NCBI GenBank assembly: GCA_963771025.1
Contig: CAVYRL010000005.1
Span: forward strand, 124,001-188,000
Direction of reading: 5' to 3'
Length of the DNA stretch: 64,000 nucleotides
Source: Miltoncostaea sp963771025
Lineage (GTDB): Bacteria > Actinomycetota > Thermoleophilia > Miltoncostaeales > Miltoncostaeaceae
Shown here: positions 8,448 to 16,614 of the stretch, in pieces
Position numbering within the stretch: position 1 is the stretch's first letter
Layout: each line of letters begins with the position of its first letter
Notes under the pieces: model-generated
The model's database searches: none
Seen by the model: the letters and a program-made list of their open reading frames with translations, nothing else
Told to the model about the DNA's origin: nothing
Made by a program: the position numbers and the translations under genes

Positions 8448-9386
8448 GTGGCCAACGCGCTCGAACTCGTCGCCCCGCGGGGCTACTGCGCCGGCGTCAA
8501 CCGCGCGATCGAGACCGTCGAGAGGGTGCTCGTCGAGCTTGGCGCGCCGGTGTACGTCCGCGGCGAGATCGTCCACAACACCCACGTCGTGTCGTCGCTG
8601 GCGGCCAAGGGCGCCGTGTTCGTGGCCAGCGAGAGCGAGGTGCCGCACGGCGAGACGATCGTGCTCTCCGCCCACGGCGTGTCACCCGAGGTACGGCGTG
8701 TGTGCGAGGAGCGCGGACTGCGCGTCATCGATGCGACCTGCCCGCTGGTCTCGAAGGTGCACGCGCAGGTGCGCCGGTTCGCCTCGAAGGGCGCCACCGT
8801 GTTCCTGGTGGGTCACGGCGAGCACGACGAGGTCATCGGGACGCGCGGTGAGGCGCCGGAGGCGGTCGTGCTGATCGAGACCGTCGCCGACGCCGAGCGG
8901 GTCGAGGTCCCCGACCCCGACAACGTGGCCCTCACCACCCAGACCACGCTCTCCGTGGACGACACCGCCGGGATCGTCAACGTGCTCAAGCGCCGCTTCC
9001 CGGCGCTGCTGGGCCCGAAGTCCAGCGACATCTGCTACGCCACCCAGAACCGCCAGGACGCCGTGCGCGAGGCCGTGACCAATGGCGCCGACCTGGTGCT
9101 GGTGGTGGGTTCGCGCAACTCGAGCAACTCGAACCGGATGGTCGAGGTGGCACAGGACCGCGGCGCCGAGTCGCACCTCATCGACAACGTCACCGAGCTC
9201 GACCCCGCCTGGCTGGAGGGCAAGACGCGCGTCGCCCTGACCGCCGGTGCCTCGGCTCCGGAGCTGCTGGTGCAGCAGGTCGCCCAGGCGATCGCCGAGG
9301 CCGGGTACTCGCGCGGTGGTGAGGAGATCCCCTCCGCCGAGGGCGTTATCTTCGCCCTCCCCCGCGAGGCGAGCGCCCCGGGCTAG
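8448..9386 (+). CDS. ispH: 4-hydroxy-3-methylbut-2-enyl diphosphate reductase IspH
   Basis: 312-residue iron-sulfur enzyme of the last step of the MEP isoprenoid pathway, converting HMBPP to IPP and DMAPP. The three cluster cysteines are visible in PRGYCAGVNRAI, IDATCPLVSKVH and SDICYATQNRQ. Other family motifs are VHNTHVV, LSAHGVSPEV, VGHGEHDEVIGTRGE and the active-site Thr/Ser/Asn run GSRNSSNSNRM. GTG 8448 places the conserved LVAPRGYCAGV right at the N-terminus and sits six bases after TACCCT. Its stop TAG shares the palindrome CTAG with the stop of the convergent uridylyltransferase. Confidence 0.97.
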   Translation: MANALELVAPRGYCAGVNRAIETVERVLVELGAPVYVRGEIVHNTHVVSSLAAKGAVFVASESEVPHGETIVLSAHGVSPEVRRVCEERGLRVIDATCPLVSKVHAQVRRFASKGATVFLVGHGEHDEVIGTRGEAPEAVVLIETVADAERVEVPDPDNVALTTQTTLSVDDTAGIVNVLKRRFPALLGPKSSDICYATQNRQDAVREAVTNGADLVLVVGSRNSSNSNRMVEVAQDRGAESHLIDNVTELDPAWLEGKTRVALTAGASAPELLVQQVAQAIAEAGYSRGGEEIPSAEGVIFALPREASAPG

Positions 9387-10796
9387 CCCTCCGGGGCGAT
9401 CACCGTGGGGCCCTCGACCCGGAAGCCGGCGGGGAGCGCTCCCTCGAGGTCGCGGCCCTCGAGCGCGACGCGCGGGTCGATCTCCAGATCGACCGGCTCA
9501 CCGTCGCTCTCGCGCGGCACGTCGATGCCGACGGCCTCCAGCCACCCGGCATAGAGCCGGTTGAGGTCGCGCCGGGCGGTCGCAGGAGAGTCGGATCCCT
9601 CCGCGTTCTTGATCGGCGAGAACTCCACCTCGCGGGCGGCCTCGACCGTCACGGTGCGGCGCGCCGAGGGCAGCGCGTCGAAGAGGAAGGTCTCGAACTT
9701 GACGGCGTTGGGGGCGTTCGGCTCCACCCGCTCGCCCCGCGCGTCCACGAAGGGCACCTTCTTCAGGGCGCGGTGGTACGGCAACTGAAGACCGCCCTCG
9801 GTCAGCGCGCGGGCGAACCCGACCTCCAGGCAGTGCACGGCGATCGACCCGGCCCAGTAGACGAGCTCGCCGTCAGCGTCGCGCTCCTGCGCGAGCGCAT
9901 CGGGCAGGTCGCTGTACTCGACGACGCCGGTGTGGCCGTCAACCCGCGCGATGACGCCCATCTTCTCCTCGGCGGAGATCTTGCGCACCACCACCGACGC
10001 CATGTCGGCCTCGGTCAGGACATGGTGGCCCAGCAGCACGCGGGTTGCAGACGTGCGCGAGCGGGTTGTCCACCTGGAAGGTGAAGATGGTCCGGATGCC
10101 GCGATCGGACATGGTGTCGAGGGCGCCCGACACCCGCAGCGCCGAGAGGAGGCCGCCGTGCCCATCCGGCGACAGGGCGATCCGGTCCGGCGCGTCCAGC
10201 AGGATGCGCCCGCTCTCGCGATCGACGGCGGGGAGCGTTCCCTGCACCACCATGTGCACCGAGTCCGGATCGAGCCCGAACCAGTCCTCGGCGACGAATG
10301 CCTCGCGGGTAGCCGCGTCGTTCTGGGGCGAGGTGAGGATGTACCAGGGCAGCCCCGCCCCGTAGCGCGCCCGCAGGGCGTCGATCTTGGCCGCGTGATG
10401 CGCGAACAGCGTGCGGCCCGACAGGGGCGCGAACGGGAACATCCCCTTGGGCCCGTCGAACCCGAGCCGGGTGCCCTGGCCGCCCGCCAGCAGGACCGCG
10501 GCGACCGCTCCCTCCCGCAGCAGTTCCTCACCGGCCTCGCGTGCCTCGGCGTCGCGCTCCCGGTCGGCCGGCGTGCGCGCCAGAGGGATCAGTCCGGCGG
10601 GATCGGGCGGTGCGATCTCGCCGGCGACCGCGGGGGCGTCGTCGTCGCGCAGCCCGTCCACCAGCCGCCGGATCAGGTCGAGGTCCAGCGCCTGGATCTC
10701 GCCGGCCAGGGCGGCCCTGTCGTCCTCGGGCAGCGCCGCCAGCGCCGCGGCCAGGTGGTCCTGGCCGGCGGCGCGCAGGCGATCCTCGACGGTCAT
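9383..10796 (-). pseudogene. UDPGP-family uridylyltransferase, apparent one-base frameshift
   Basis: Nucleotidyl transferase of the eukaryotic-type UDP-sugar pyrophosphorylase family (UAP1/UGP fold), which makes UDP-glucose or UDP-GlcNAc. The N-terminal half carries the signature LLAGGQGTRLGFDGPKG and reads as far as FQVDNPLAHVCNP. The protein then continues in another frame with LLGHHVLTEADMASVVVRK to the stop. One surplus base at about 10036-10046 explains this; the total of 1414 bases is a multiple of three plus one, and the repaired protein would be about 470 residues, normal for the family. Start ATG 10796 overlaps the dehydrogenase stop (ATGA). It is either a sequencing or assembly error or an early pseudogene; both halves otherwise look intact. 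Confidence 0.8.
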
Positions 10797-11885
10797 GCCC
10801 CGGGGCGGAGCGCCACCTTGGTGACGCCGTCCACCCGGTCGGCCATCAGGCGGTAGCCCTCCGTCGCCTCCGACAGAGGCAGCGTGTGCGAGAGCATCGG
10901 CGAGGGGTCGATCGTCCCGGCCTCGACCAGGGCGAGCAGCTCGGGCAGGTAGGCCTTACCGGGCACGAGCCCGCCGGTGACCGAGATGTTGCGCACGAAT
11001 TGGTCGAACCAGTTGATCGCCGGCGTCTTGCCCATGAAGTGGTCCATACCCAGGCACGCGATGGTACCGCCCGGGCGCACCGTGGCGTGGGCGGTGATCA
11101 TCGACTCGGCCCCGGAGATGGTGTCCACCACCACGTGGGCGCCCTCGCCGCCGGTGTGCTCCATCACGGCGTCCCTGATGGCCTCGTCGTCGCGGGAGTC
11201 CACCGTGAGGGTGGCCCCGAGCAACCGGGCCGTCTCGAGCCGGCCATCGTGGTGCCCCAGGCAGATGATGCGCTCGGCGCCCTTCGCCTGGGCGGCGTGA
11301 ACGCCGGCGAGACCGACGGCGCCGTCGCCGATCACCACGACCGACTGGCCGGCGCTCGTGCCGGCGGAGGTGAGTCCGTGCCACCCGGTCGAACATCATG
11401 TCCACGAGCGGCAGCAGGCTTGCCTCGCGCTCGGCGCCCGAGAGGGCCTCCGGCATCGCGAGCAGCGTGGTGTCGGCCAGGGGGACGCGGACGAACTCGG
11501 ACTGGCCGCCCTGCACCGAGCCGCCGTGCTGCCAGGTGCGCGGCGCCCAGCCGAACATGGACCAGCGCACGCACGACGACTGCAGCCCCTCGCGGCACCA
11601 GGTGCACTCGCCGCAGGCCACCGAGCACGACGAGAGCACACGATCACCGGCCGCGAAGCCGGTGACGTCGGCGCCGACGGCCTCGACCGTGCCGATCAGC
11701 TCGTGCCCCAGGCGCGAGCCGTGCGGGAAGCCGAAGGCCTCGCCCGCGTTGAGGATGTGCAGGTCCGATCCGCAGATGCCGGCGAGCGTGACCCGGACGA
11801 TCGCGTCCGTCGGCTGCTCGATGGTCGGATCCGCGACCTCCTCCACGCGAACGTCCCGCGTGCCCTGGAAGGTGAGTCCCCGCAA
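10793..11885 (-). pseudogene. Zinc-dependent alcohol dehydrogenase, apparent one-base frameshift
   Basis: Medium-chain zinc dehydrogenase. The N-terminal part has catalytic-zinc motifs AGICGSDLHI and GHELIGTVEAVG, and structural-zinc cysteines in SSCSVACGECTWCREGLQSSC. The second part has the Rossmann motif VVIGDGAVGLAG and ends at the TGA overlapping the next gene. The frame changes at about 11383-11392: the N-terminal frame runs into an unrelated sequence after LLPLVDMMFD, while the other frame gives GWHGLTSAGTSAGQS. Length 1093 bases, again one surplus; the repaired protein is about 363 residues. TTG start, with a GGGGGCGGA Shine-Dalgarno and a -10 TATCCT (11927-11922) upstream. The substrate is unknown; glutathione-independent aldehyde or threonine dehydrogenase activity is possible. 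Confidence 0.8.
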
Positions 11886-11921
11886 TTTCCGCCCCCGAAC
11901 GTCGTTTTCAAAGCCCCGGCC

Positions 11922-11927
11922 AGGATA
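11922..11927 (-). promoter_or_regulatory. Candidate -10 element TATCCT for the alcohol dehydrogenase
   Basis: TATCCT on the minus strand about 36 bases before the TTG start, giving a leader of roughly 30 bases with a Shine-Dalgarno. Confidence 0.4.
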
Positions 11928-11952
11928 CGCGCCCGGGAGATCGCGCCGCCGG

Positions 11953-12714
11953 TCAGCCCTCCAGCAGCCCCGAGCGCTCGAAGGCGGCCCGCGGGTCCAT
12001 CACCAGGCCGACGAAGAAGGGTCCGAACTCGCCATAGCGGGCGCTGACCTCATCGAAGCGCATCTCGTAGACGATGTCCTTGATCGTCGCCGGGTCGTCG
12101 GCGAGCAGGGTGACACCCCACTCCCAGTCGTCGAGCCCGGTGGCGCCGGTGATCAGCTGCAGGACGCGCCCGGCGTAGGTGCGCCCGACGCGCGCGTGCC
12201 CCTGCATCAGCTGGCGGCGGTCCTCGAACGGCAGCGAGTACCAGTTGGCGCCCTCGGCCCGGCGCTTGGACATCGGGTAGAAGGCGATCAGCCTGCGGTC
12301 CGGCAACCGCGGGTGGAGCCGCGCGTCGAGGTAGGCCTCCATCCGGGTCCGCCAGGCGGTGAGCGCGGCCTCGACATCCGCCTCCCCCGCCGCCTCGAGA
12401 CGCGCGCGCTCGTCGTCCTCGCTCGAGGTGTACTCGCTGGACTCGGTGAGCGAGACGAACGAGTAGGCGACCTCGAACGGCCCGGCCAGCACACGCTTGG
12501 TGAACACGTCCAGCGCGTCGAGATCGGGGCTCAGCGCCATCAGGCCCACGTCGGCGCCGCCGCCCAGCACGGAGAAGGCGATCACCTGCTGCGGCTCGAC
12601 CGCCGTGAAACGGGCGATCTCAGCGAGCACGTCGTCGGCGCCCGGGGCGTCGCGGTCGGCGCGCAGCATCAGGTGGATCACGCCCCAGCCCTCGGAGGGT
12701 CGTACCTCGCTCAT
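11953..12714 (-). CDS. hemQ: Coproheme decarboxylase HemQ (chlorite dismutase family)
   Basis: 253-residue haem enzyme that converts coprohaem III to haem b, the last step of the coproporphyrin-dependent pathway of Gram-positive bacteria. Diagnostic residues: catalytic Tyr146 in FYPMSKRRAEGANWY and proximal His173 in LMQGHARVGR. The C-terminal block DWEWGVTLLADDP...KDIVYEMRFDEVSARYGEFG is typical of the HemQ branch rather than true chlorite dismutases. ATG start, 12 bases after the sugar dehydrogenase stop, so probably co-transcribed with it although no functional link is obvious. Confidence 0.93.
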   Translation of the reverse strand: MSEVRPSEGWGVIHLMLRADRDAPGADDVLAEIARFTAVEPQQVIAFSVLGGGADVGLMALSPDLDALDVFTKRVLAGPFEVAYSFVSLTESSEYTSSEDDERARLEAAGEADVEAALTAWRTRMEAYLDARLHPRLPDRRLIAFYPMSKRRAEGANWYSLPFEDRRQLMQGHARVGRTYAGRVLQLITGATGLDDWEWGVTLLADDPATIKDIVYEMRFDEVSARYGEFGPFFVGLVMDPRAAFERSGLLEG

Positions 12715-12726
12715 CGCGCTCCGCCG

Positions 12727-13935
12727 CTAGCGGATGAACCGGTACAGGGCGCCGCCGGCGATGACGTAGAGCTCGCCGCCAAGACCCTGACCGAAGCTGG
12801 TCACGTTGAAGAGCTTCCTGCCGAGACGTGAGGTCTCCTCGCGCACGCCGCCGGGCTTGGGACCGGCGCGCATGCTCCACACGCGGCCGGAGCAGAAGTC
12901 GGCGTAGACGTAACGGCCGACGAGCGCCGGGACCTTGGTGCCTCGGTACACATAGCCGCCCGTGATCGAGCAGCCGTCGGCGTGGGTGTACTCGGACACC
13001 GGCGGCACCGGGGTGGATCCGCGGACCGGCGACCCCCCGGGGAAGCGCGAGCTGCCCTCGAAGGCGTTCCATCCGAAGTTGGCCCCGCGGGCGCGGCCCC
13101 TGGGTCGGTAGTCGACCTCCTCGCGGTCGCCCTGGCCGACGTCACCGATCCAGATGGCGCCCGTCCTGCGGTCGAAGGAGAAGCGCCAGGGGTTGCGCAG
13201 CCCGTACGAGTAGATCTCCCGGCGCCCCCCGCCGCGGGCGAAGGGATTGTCCGCGGGAATGCCGTAGGGCAGCGTGCCGGTGCGCCTGTTGACGTCGATG
13301 CGCAGGATCTTTCCGAGCAGGGTCCTGGGGTTCTGGCCGTTGCCTTGCGGGTCGCCGCCACTGCCGCCGTCACCCATGCCCACGTACAGCCTGCCGTCGG
13401 GGCCGAAGGCCAGGTTGCCGCCGTTGTGGTTGGCGTAGGGCTGGGCGATCGCCAGCAGCCGTCGCGCGCTTCTCGGGTTGGCGCGGTTGGCGGTGGCGCG
13501 CCGGTACTCCACCACCCGGGTGTCCCCGTTGCGGTTGGTGTAGTCAACGTAGAAGCGCCCGTTGGCGGCGTACTTGGGGTGGAAGGCCAGACCCAGCAAC
13601 CCTCGCTCACCGCCCGAGCTGATCAGATTCGAGATGTCCAGGAACGGCGACGGGAGCATCCGCCCGTTCTGGAGGATGCGCACCTTGCCGCTCTGCTGGA
13701 CGATGTAGAGCCGGTTGGCCCGCCCGGGCGCGGACGTCGCGAGCAGGGCGTCACCCAGCCCGCTCTTCACGCGCGCGAGGCGGACCCCGGAGGCGGCCGA
13801 CTCGGAGGCGCCCGACGCGGCCGTCGCATCGCCGGTGGTCGTCTCGGCGGCGCCGGTCGTCGACGCGCCGCACCCCCCGAGCGGGACGGCCGCGAGCGCG
13901 AGAAGCGCGAGCAGGGGTCGAAGGCGGCGCGGCAT
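12727..13935 (-). CDS. Lipoprotein PQQ-dependent sugar dehydrogenase (GSDH family)
   Basis: 402-residue secreted beta-propeller enzyme of the soluble aldose/sorbosone dehydrogenase family, oxidising sugars with PQQ outside the membrane. Signal peptide MPRRLRPLLALLALAAV with lipobox LGGC. Family motifs are GERGLLGLAFHPKY, NHNGGNLAFGPDGRLYVGMGDGG, the RNPWRFSFDR and IWIGDVGQGDREEVD strands, and a C-terminal SITGGYVYRG. ATG 13935 is preferred over GTG 13962 because it is seven bases from TAGCGT and yields a compact signal peptide. No PQQ synthesis genes are nearby; the cofactor may be imported. Confidence 0.9.
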   Translation of the reverse strand: MPRRLRPLLALLALAAVPLGGCGASTTGAAETTTGDATAASGASESAASGVRLARVKSGLGDALLATSAPGRANRLYIVQQSGKVRILQNGRMLPSPFLDISNLISSGGERGLLGLAFHPKYAANGRFYVDYTNRNGDTRVVEYRRATANRANPRSARRLLAIAQPYANHNGGNLAFGPDGRLYVGMGDGGSGGDPQGNGQNPRTLLGKILRIDVNRRTGTLPYGIPADNPFARGGGRREIYSYGLRNPWRFSFDRRTGAIWIGDVGQGDREEVDYRPRGRARGANFGWNAFEGSSRFPGGSPVRGSTPVPPVSEYTHADGCSITGGYVYRGTKVPALVGRYVYADFCSGRVWSMRAGPKPGGVREETSRLGRKLFNVTSFGQGLGGELYVIAGGALYRFIR

Positions 13936-13942
13936 CCTCCGC

Positions 13943-13948
13943 ACGCTA
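13943..13948 (-). promoter_or_regulatory. -10 element TAGCGT, leaderless start at 13935
   Basis: TAGCGT seven bases before the ATG. A perfect 12-base palindrome, ACCGGCGCCGGT (13971-13982), lies just upstream, near the -35 position, and could be an operator. Confidence 0.55.
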
Positions 13949-14049
13949 GCGAAGACCCCCACGCGCGACGACCGGCGCCGGTGTGGCGCGAAGCCGCAAC
14001 GCCGCTCTCACGACGCGACCGCGCGAGCGGCCGGCGGCGGCGGCGATCT

Positions 14050-14301
14050 CTACGCGGTGACCGGCTCGATCGCCGGCTGGACCGCCCGGCTGACCGTCAC
14101 CGGAAGAAGGCGCACGAATGCGTTCAGCTCGGCAGCCGGGGCGCCCTCTGCGAGACCCTTCACCAAACGCTCGAGTACGGCCTCTTCCCGGGGGCCCAAC
14201 TCGGCCACCACGGGGGCGAGAGCGTCGGTCAGTCTCTGCGCGACTGCGGGATCAAGGATCTTGAACGAATCAAGGAGCTGCGCAGGAATCTCATCGGCCA
14301 T
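14050..14301 (-). CDS. Small conserved-looking protein of unknown function (83 aa)
   Basis: I do not recognise this protein. It begins MADEIPAQLLDSFKILDPAVAQ and is predicted mainly helical, with no membrane segment or signal. The start ATG 14301 is chosen because the extended -10 TGCGATAAT lies seven bases upstream, implying a leaderless mRNA. An upstream in-frame ATG (14310) would overlap the -10. It is divergent from the small membrane protein at 14413 with about 110 bases between them. Confidence 0.6.
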   Translation of the reverse strand: MADEIPAQLLDSFKILDPAVAQRLTDALAPVVAELGPREEAVLERLVKGLAEGAPAAELNAFVRLLPVTVSRAVQPAIEPVTA

Positions 14302-14308
14302 AAGAGGC

Positions 14309-14317
14309 ATTATCGCA
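14309..14317 (-). promoter_or_regulatory. Extended -10 TGCGATAAT, leaderless start at 14301
   Basis: One of the best -10 elements in the window (TG-N-GATAAT), seven bases from the ATG of the 83-residue protein. Confidence 0.6.
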
Positions 14318-14412
14318 CAAGAAACGTGCGACGTGCCGTTGCAGGCGTCGAAAGGTGGGAAGGGAACCGCCGCGCAGCCGCCAAAACAGGCCACCCACGA
14401 AGGGAGGCCGCG

Positions 14413-14745
14413 GTGGAGTTGTGGATGGTCGGTTTGGCTCTTTCAGCCCTCGTGGCCCTCGCGGCCTGGGATGTCGGTCGTCCGGGCAACGCCTCGCCCT
14501 CGGCTCTTCTGGCGCTGCGCGCCGTCGGAGGGCTCGGGCTGGTGGCCATGGCGGCGCTCTCGCTGAGCTTCGGCGCCGAGGACGCCGCGGCGGTGGCCGG
14601 CGTTGCGGCCGCGCCGCTGATCATCGGCCTTCTGCGGGGCCCGCGCAGAACCGAGGCCGACGTCGCCGTCACGGTGCCGGTGGCACCCCCGGCGGACGCC
14701 CCCGGCGATGCATTCGCGAGGGACGGAGAGCGACAGGCGGCCTGA
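14413..14745 (+). CDS. Small membrane protein of unknown function (110 aa)
   Basis: Unrecognised. Three hydrophobic stretches: VGLALSALVALAAWDV (about residues 6-21), AVGGLGLVAMAALSLSF (about 36-52) and AAAVAGVAAAPLIIGLL (about 57-73). They are followed by a short Pro/Ala-rich, acidic tail ending GERQAA. The GTG at 14413 has a good Shine-Dalgarno AGGGAGG six bases upstream, unlike the leaderless neighbour. Its stop abuts the stop of the convergent 588-residue protein. Confidence 0.6.
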   Translation: MELWMVGLALSALVALAAWDVGRPGNASPSALLALRAVGGLGLVAMAALSLSFGAEDAAAVAGVAAAPLIIGLLRGPRRTEADVAVTVPVAPPADAPGDAFARDGERQAA

Positions 14746-16512
14746 TCAGCCGCCGGTGACAGGGCTGCGGCCCGTGCCCCCGCGCTGGGGCCGCAGCAGC
14801 CATCGCTCGATGCGGTCGAGCACCGGCTGGTGCTGAAGGGAGGGGATGCGCCACCCGATGGCGGCGGTGCGCTCGAGCGCGACCGCGACCAGGGCGATGG
14901 CCTCGTGCGTGTCGACCGGTGCGCTCGGCAGGCCCACCTCCTCCATCGGGGCGAACAGCTCGCGCCGCAGACGGGGCTCGATCATGTCGGGCAGGAAGAA
15001 CGCGTCCTTGACGCCCCCGCCCAGCTCGCCCAGGTCCACCAGCACCACCAGCGGCGACAGGCGCCCGCGCTCCTTGGCGATGGTGATCACCACCTGCTGC
15101 TGGTCCGGCGCGTCCAGCGGAGAGGTGGCCCACGCCGCCACCGGGCGGGCGCCGACCAGCCCCGCGATCGCCGGGCGCGCGCGGCCCCCCTCTGTCCGGG
15201 CAGGCCCGTCGCGCGCGGTGCGCGCACCTCCCGGCGCGGCGACGGTGCAGAGGGCCAGGCACGCGTCGCGCCCGCCGTCCTCCACCTCCGCGACGGCGGC
15301 CAGGAAGCCTCCGATCTCCTCCGGCGGCACGCTGTCGACGATCCCCTCGGCCATCGCCTCGACGAGGTACGAGCGCTCCAGGCCGGTGAGCGCGCGCACC
15401 ACACGGTCGATGCCGTCGCGCTCGGGCTCGATGTCTCCGTCCTCGTCCTCGAGCGACGCCCGCAGACGCAGGAAGGCCGCCTGCGCGTCGAGGTCGCCTG
15501 CGATGTCGTCCAGGCACTCGGCCACCTCGGCCCGCTCGGGCGCCGTCGCGTGGGCGAGGCCCGACTCGGTCCAGCGGCGGGCGCTGACGGTGTCGCCGCT
15601 GCGATACGCGATCAGGGCGGCCTCGTACCAATCCTCGGGATCGCGGTCACGGAACGCCGGCCGAAGCTGCCCGAGGGCACGATCGACGTCCCCCGCCCGC
15701 GCCAGCAGGCGGGCGAGGTGGCGGCGAGCGGCGGGCAGCCGCTCCGGCACGTGACGGGCGAGGAGCGCGGTCAGCCGCTCCTGGGTCTCGGCGGCCTCGG
15801 CGATGCGCTCCGAGGCGAGGAGCGCGGCGACCTCGACCTCCAGGGTGTCGATCTCGGCCTCGGTGAGGTGCGACCACGAGGTGCCGCGGGCTCCCACCCA
15901 TCCGAGGTGCACCTCGAACCCGGCGCCGCGCAGCACCTCCGACACGGGGCGGCCGCGCGACCGGAGCACGTCCGGCGCGACGGCTGCGATGGATGCGACG
16001 AGCGTGGCGAGGTCGGCGATCGGCGGCGCCATCCGAGGCCCGCCGCGCTGACCCAGGTGCTCCACCACCACCTCGATCAGCGCCCGCTCGTCGCGCGGGC
16101 GGCGCGGAACGACGTCCATGCCCGCGACGCGGATCCGTCGCGCGGCCGCGTCCTCCAGGCGCACGGCCACGACATCGCCCGCCACGACCCCATCCGGCAC
16201 CGCGATGCGCGGCCCGATGCCGATCAGGGCGAGCGGGGCGAGGTCCGGCGCCACATCGATGCGCCCGCTCGCCGCCTCCAGATCCCCCACCACCGTCGTC
16301 AGCTCCAGCCCCTCGAGGGCCTGTGCGGCGCTCGCCAGACGCCCGTCGACGAGCTGGATCACCCGCGGATCGGCCCGGATCGCACGGCGGGCCGCCTCGG
16401 CCGGGTTCCGCGAGCGGGTGGCGCCGGAGGCGGCCAGGGCGGCGCCGAGTGCGTCCGCGCCGAGGGGCCCGTCGGCGAGCAGATCCACGGCCGCGTCGGC
16501 GATGCGTCCCAT
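14746..16512 (-). CDS. Unknown 588-residue protein with N-terminal helix-turn-helix-like region
   Basis: Not recognised. The first ~75 residues (IADAAVDLLADGPLGADALGAAL then ATRSRNPAEAARRAIRADPRVIQLVDGRL) resemble a HARE-HTH or winged-helix module of the type found in RNA polymerase delta-like proteins. The middle (about 230-400) is helix-rich with TPR-like repeats (LARLLARAGDVDRALGQL, YEAALIAYRSGDTVSA). The last ~100 residues contain VVITIAKERGRLSPLVVLVDLGELGGGVKDAFF, which looks like an alpha/beta domain. ATG 16512 is six bases after TATTCT. The distribution suggests a lineage-specific regulatory or scaffold protein; function unknown. Confidence 0.7.
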   Translation of the reverse strand: MGRIADAAVDLLADGPLGADALGAALAASGATRSRNPAEAARRAIRADPRVIQLVDGRLASAAQALEGLELTTVVGDLEAASGRIDVAPDLAPLALIGIGPRIAVPDGVVAGDVVAVRLEDAAARRIRVAGMDVVPRRPRDERALIEVVVEHLGQRGGPRMAPPIADLATLVASIAAVAPDVLRSRGRPVSEVLRGAGFEVHLGWVGARGTSWSHLTEAEIDTLEVEVAALLASERIAEAAETQERLTALLARHVPERLPAARRHLARLLARAGDVDRALGQLRPAFRDRDPEDWYEAALIAYRSGDTVSARRWTESGLAHATAPERAEVAECLDDIAGDLDAQAAFLRLRASLEDEDGDIEPERDGIDRVVRALTGLERSYLVEAMAEGIVDSVPPEEIGGFLAAVAEVEDGGRDACLALCTVAAPGGARTARDGPARTEGGRARPAIAGLVGARPVAAWATSPLDAPDQQQVVITIAKERGRLSPLVVLVDLGELGGGVKDAFFLPDMIEPRLRRELFAPMEEVGLPSAPVDTHEAIALVAVALERTAAIGWRIPSLQHQPVLDRIERWLLRPQRGGTGRSPVTGG

Positions 16513-16518
16513 GCGGTG

Positions 16519-16524
16519 AGAATA
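16519..16524 (-). promoter_or_regulatory. -10 element TATTCT, leaderless start at 16512
   Basis: TATTCT exactly six bases before the ATG of the 588-residue protein. Confidence 0.55.
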
Positions 16525-16572
16525 GCGGGGGGTCCGGTCGCGGCCGCGCGGTCCCGCTGGCATCATCGGCGT

Positions 16573-16614
16573 GTGCCGCGATCCGCCCGCATGCGCCGGA
16601 CCGCGTCGCGTTGA
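16573..16614 (+). CDS. Putative 13-codon leader ORF coupled to dedA
   Basis: GTG start six bases after a -10-like CATCAT (16561-16566). It encodes MPRSARMRRTASR and ends in TGA inside the dedA start region, so that dedA's TTG and this TGA form TTGA. The peptide is short and basic, and coding is inferred only from position. Its likely role is to deliver ribosomes to the weak TTG start, not to make a functional peptide. Confidence 0.35.
   Translation: MPRSARMRRTASR

Noticed and set aside
13962..13964. GTG 13962 as start of the sugar dehydrogenase
   Set aside because: It lies upstream of the TAGCGT element that would place the transcript start at ATG 13935; the extra nine residues are not typical of the signal peptide.
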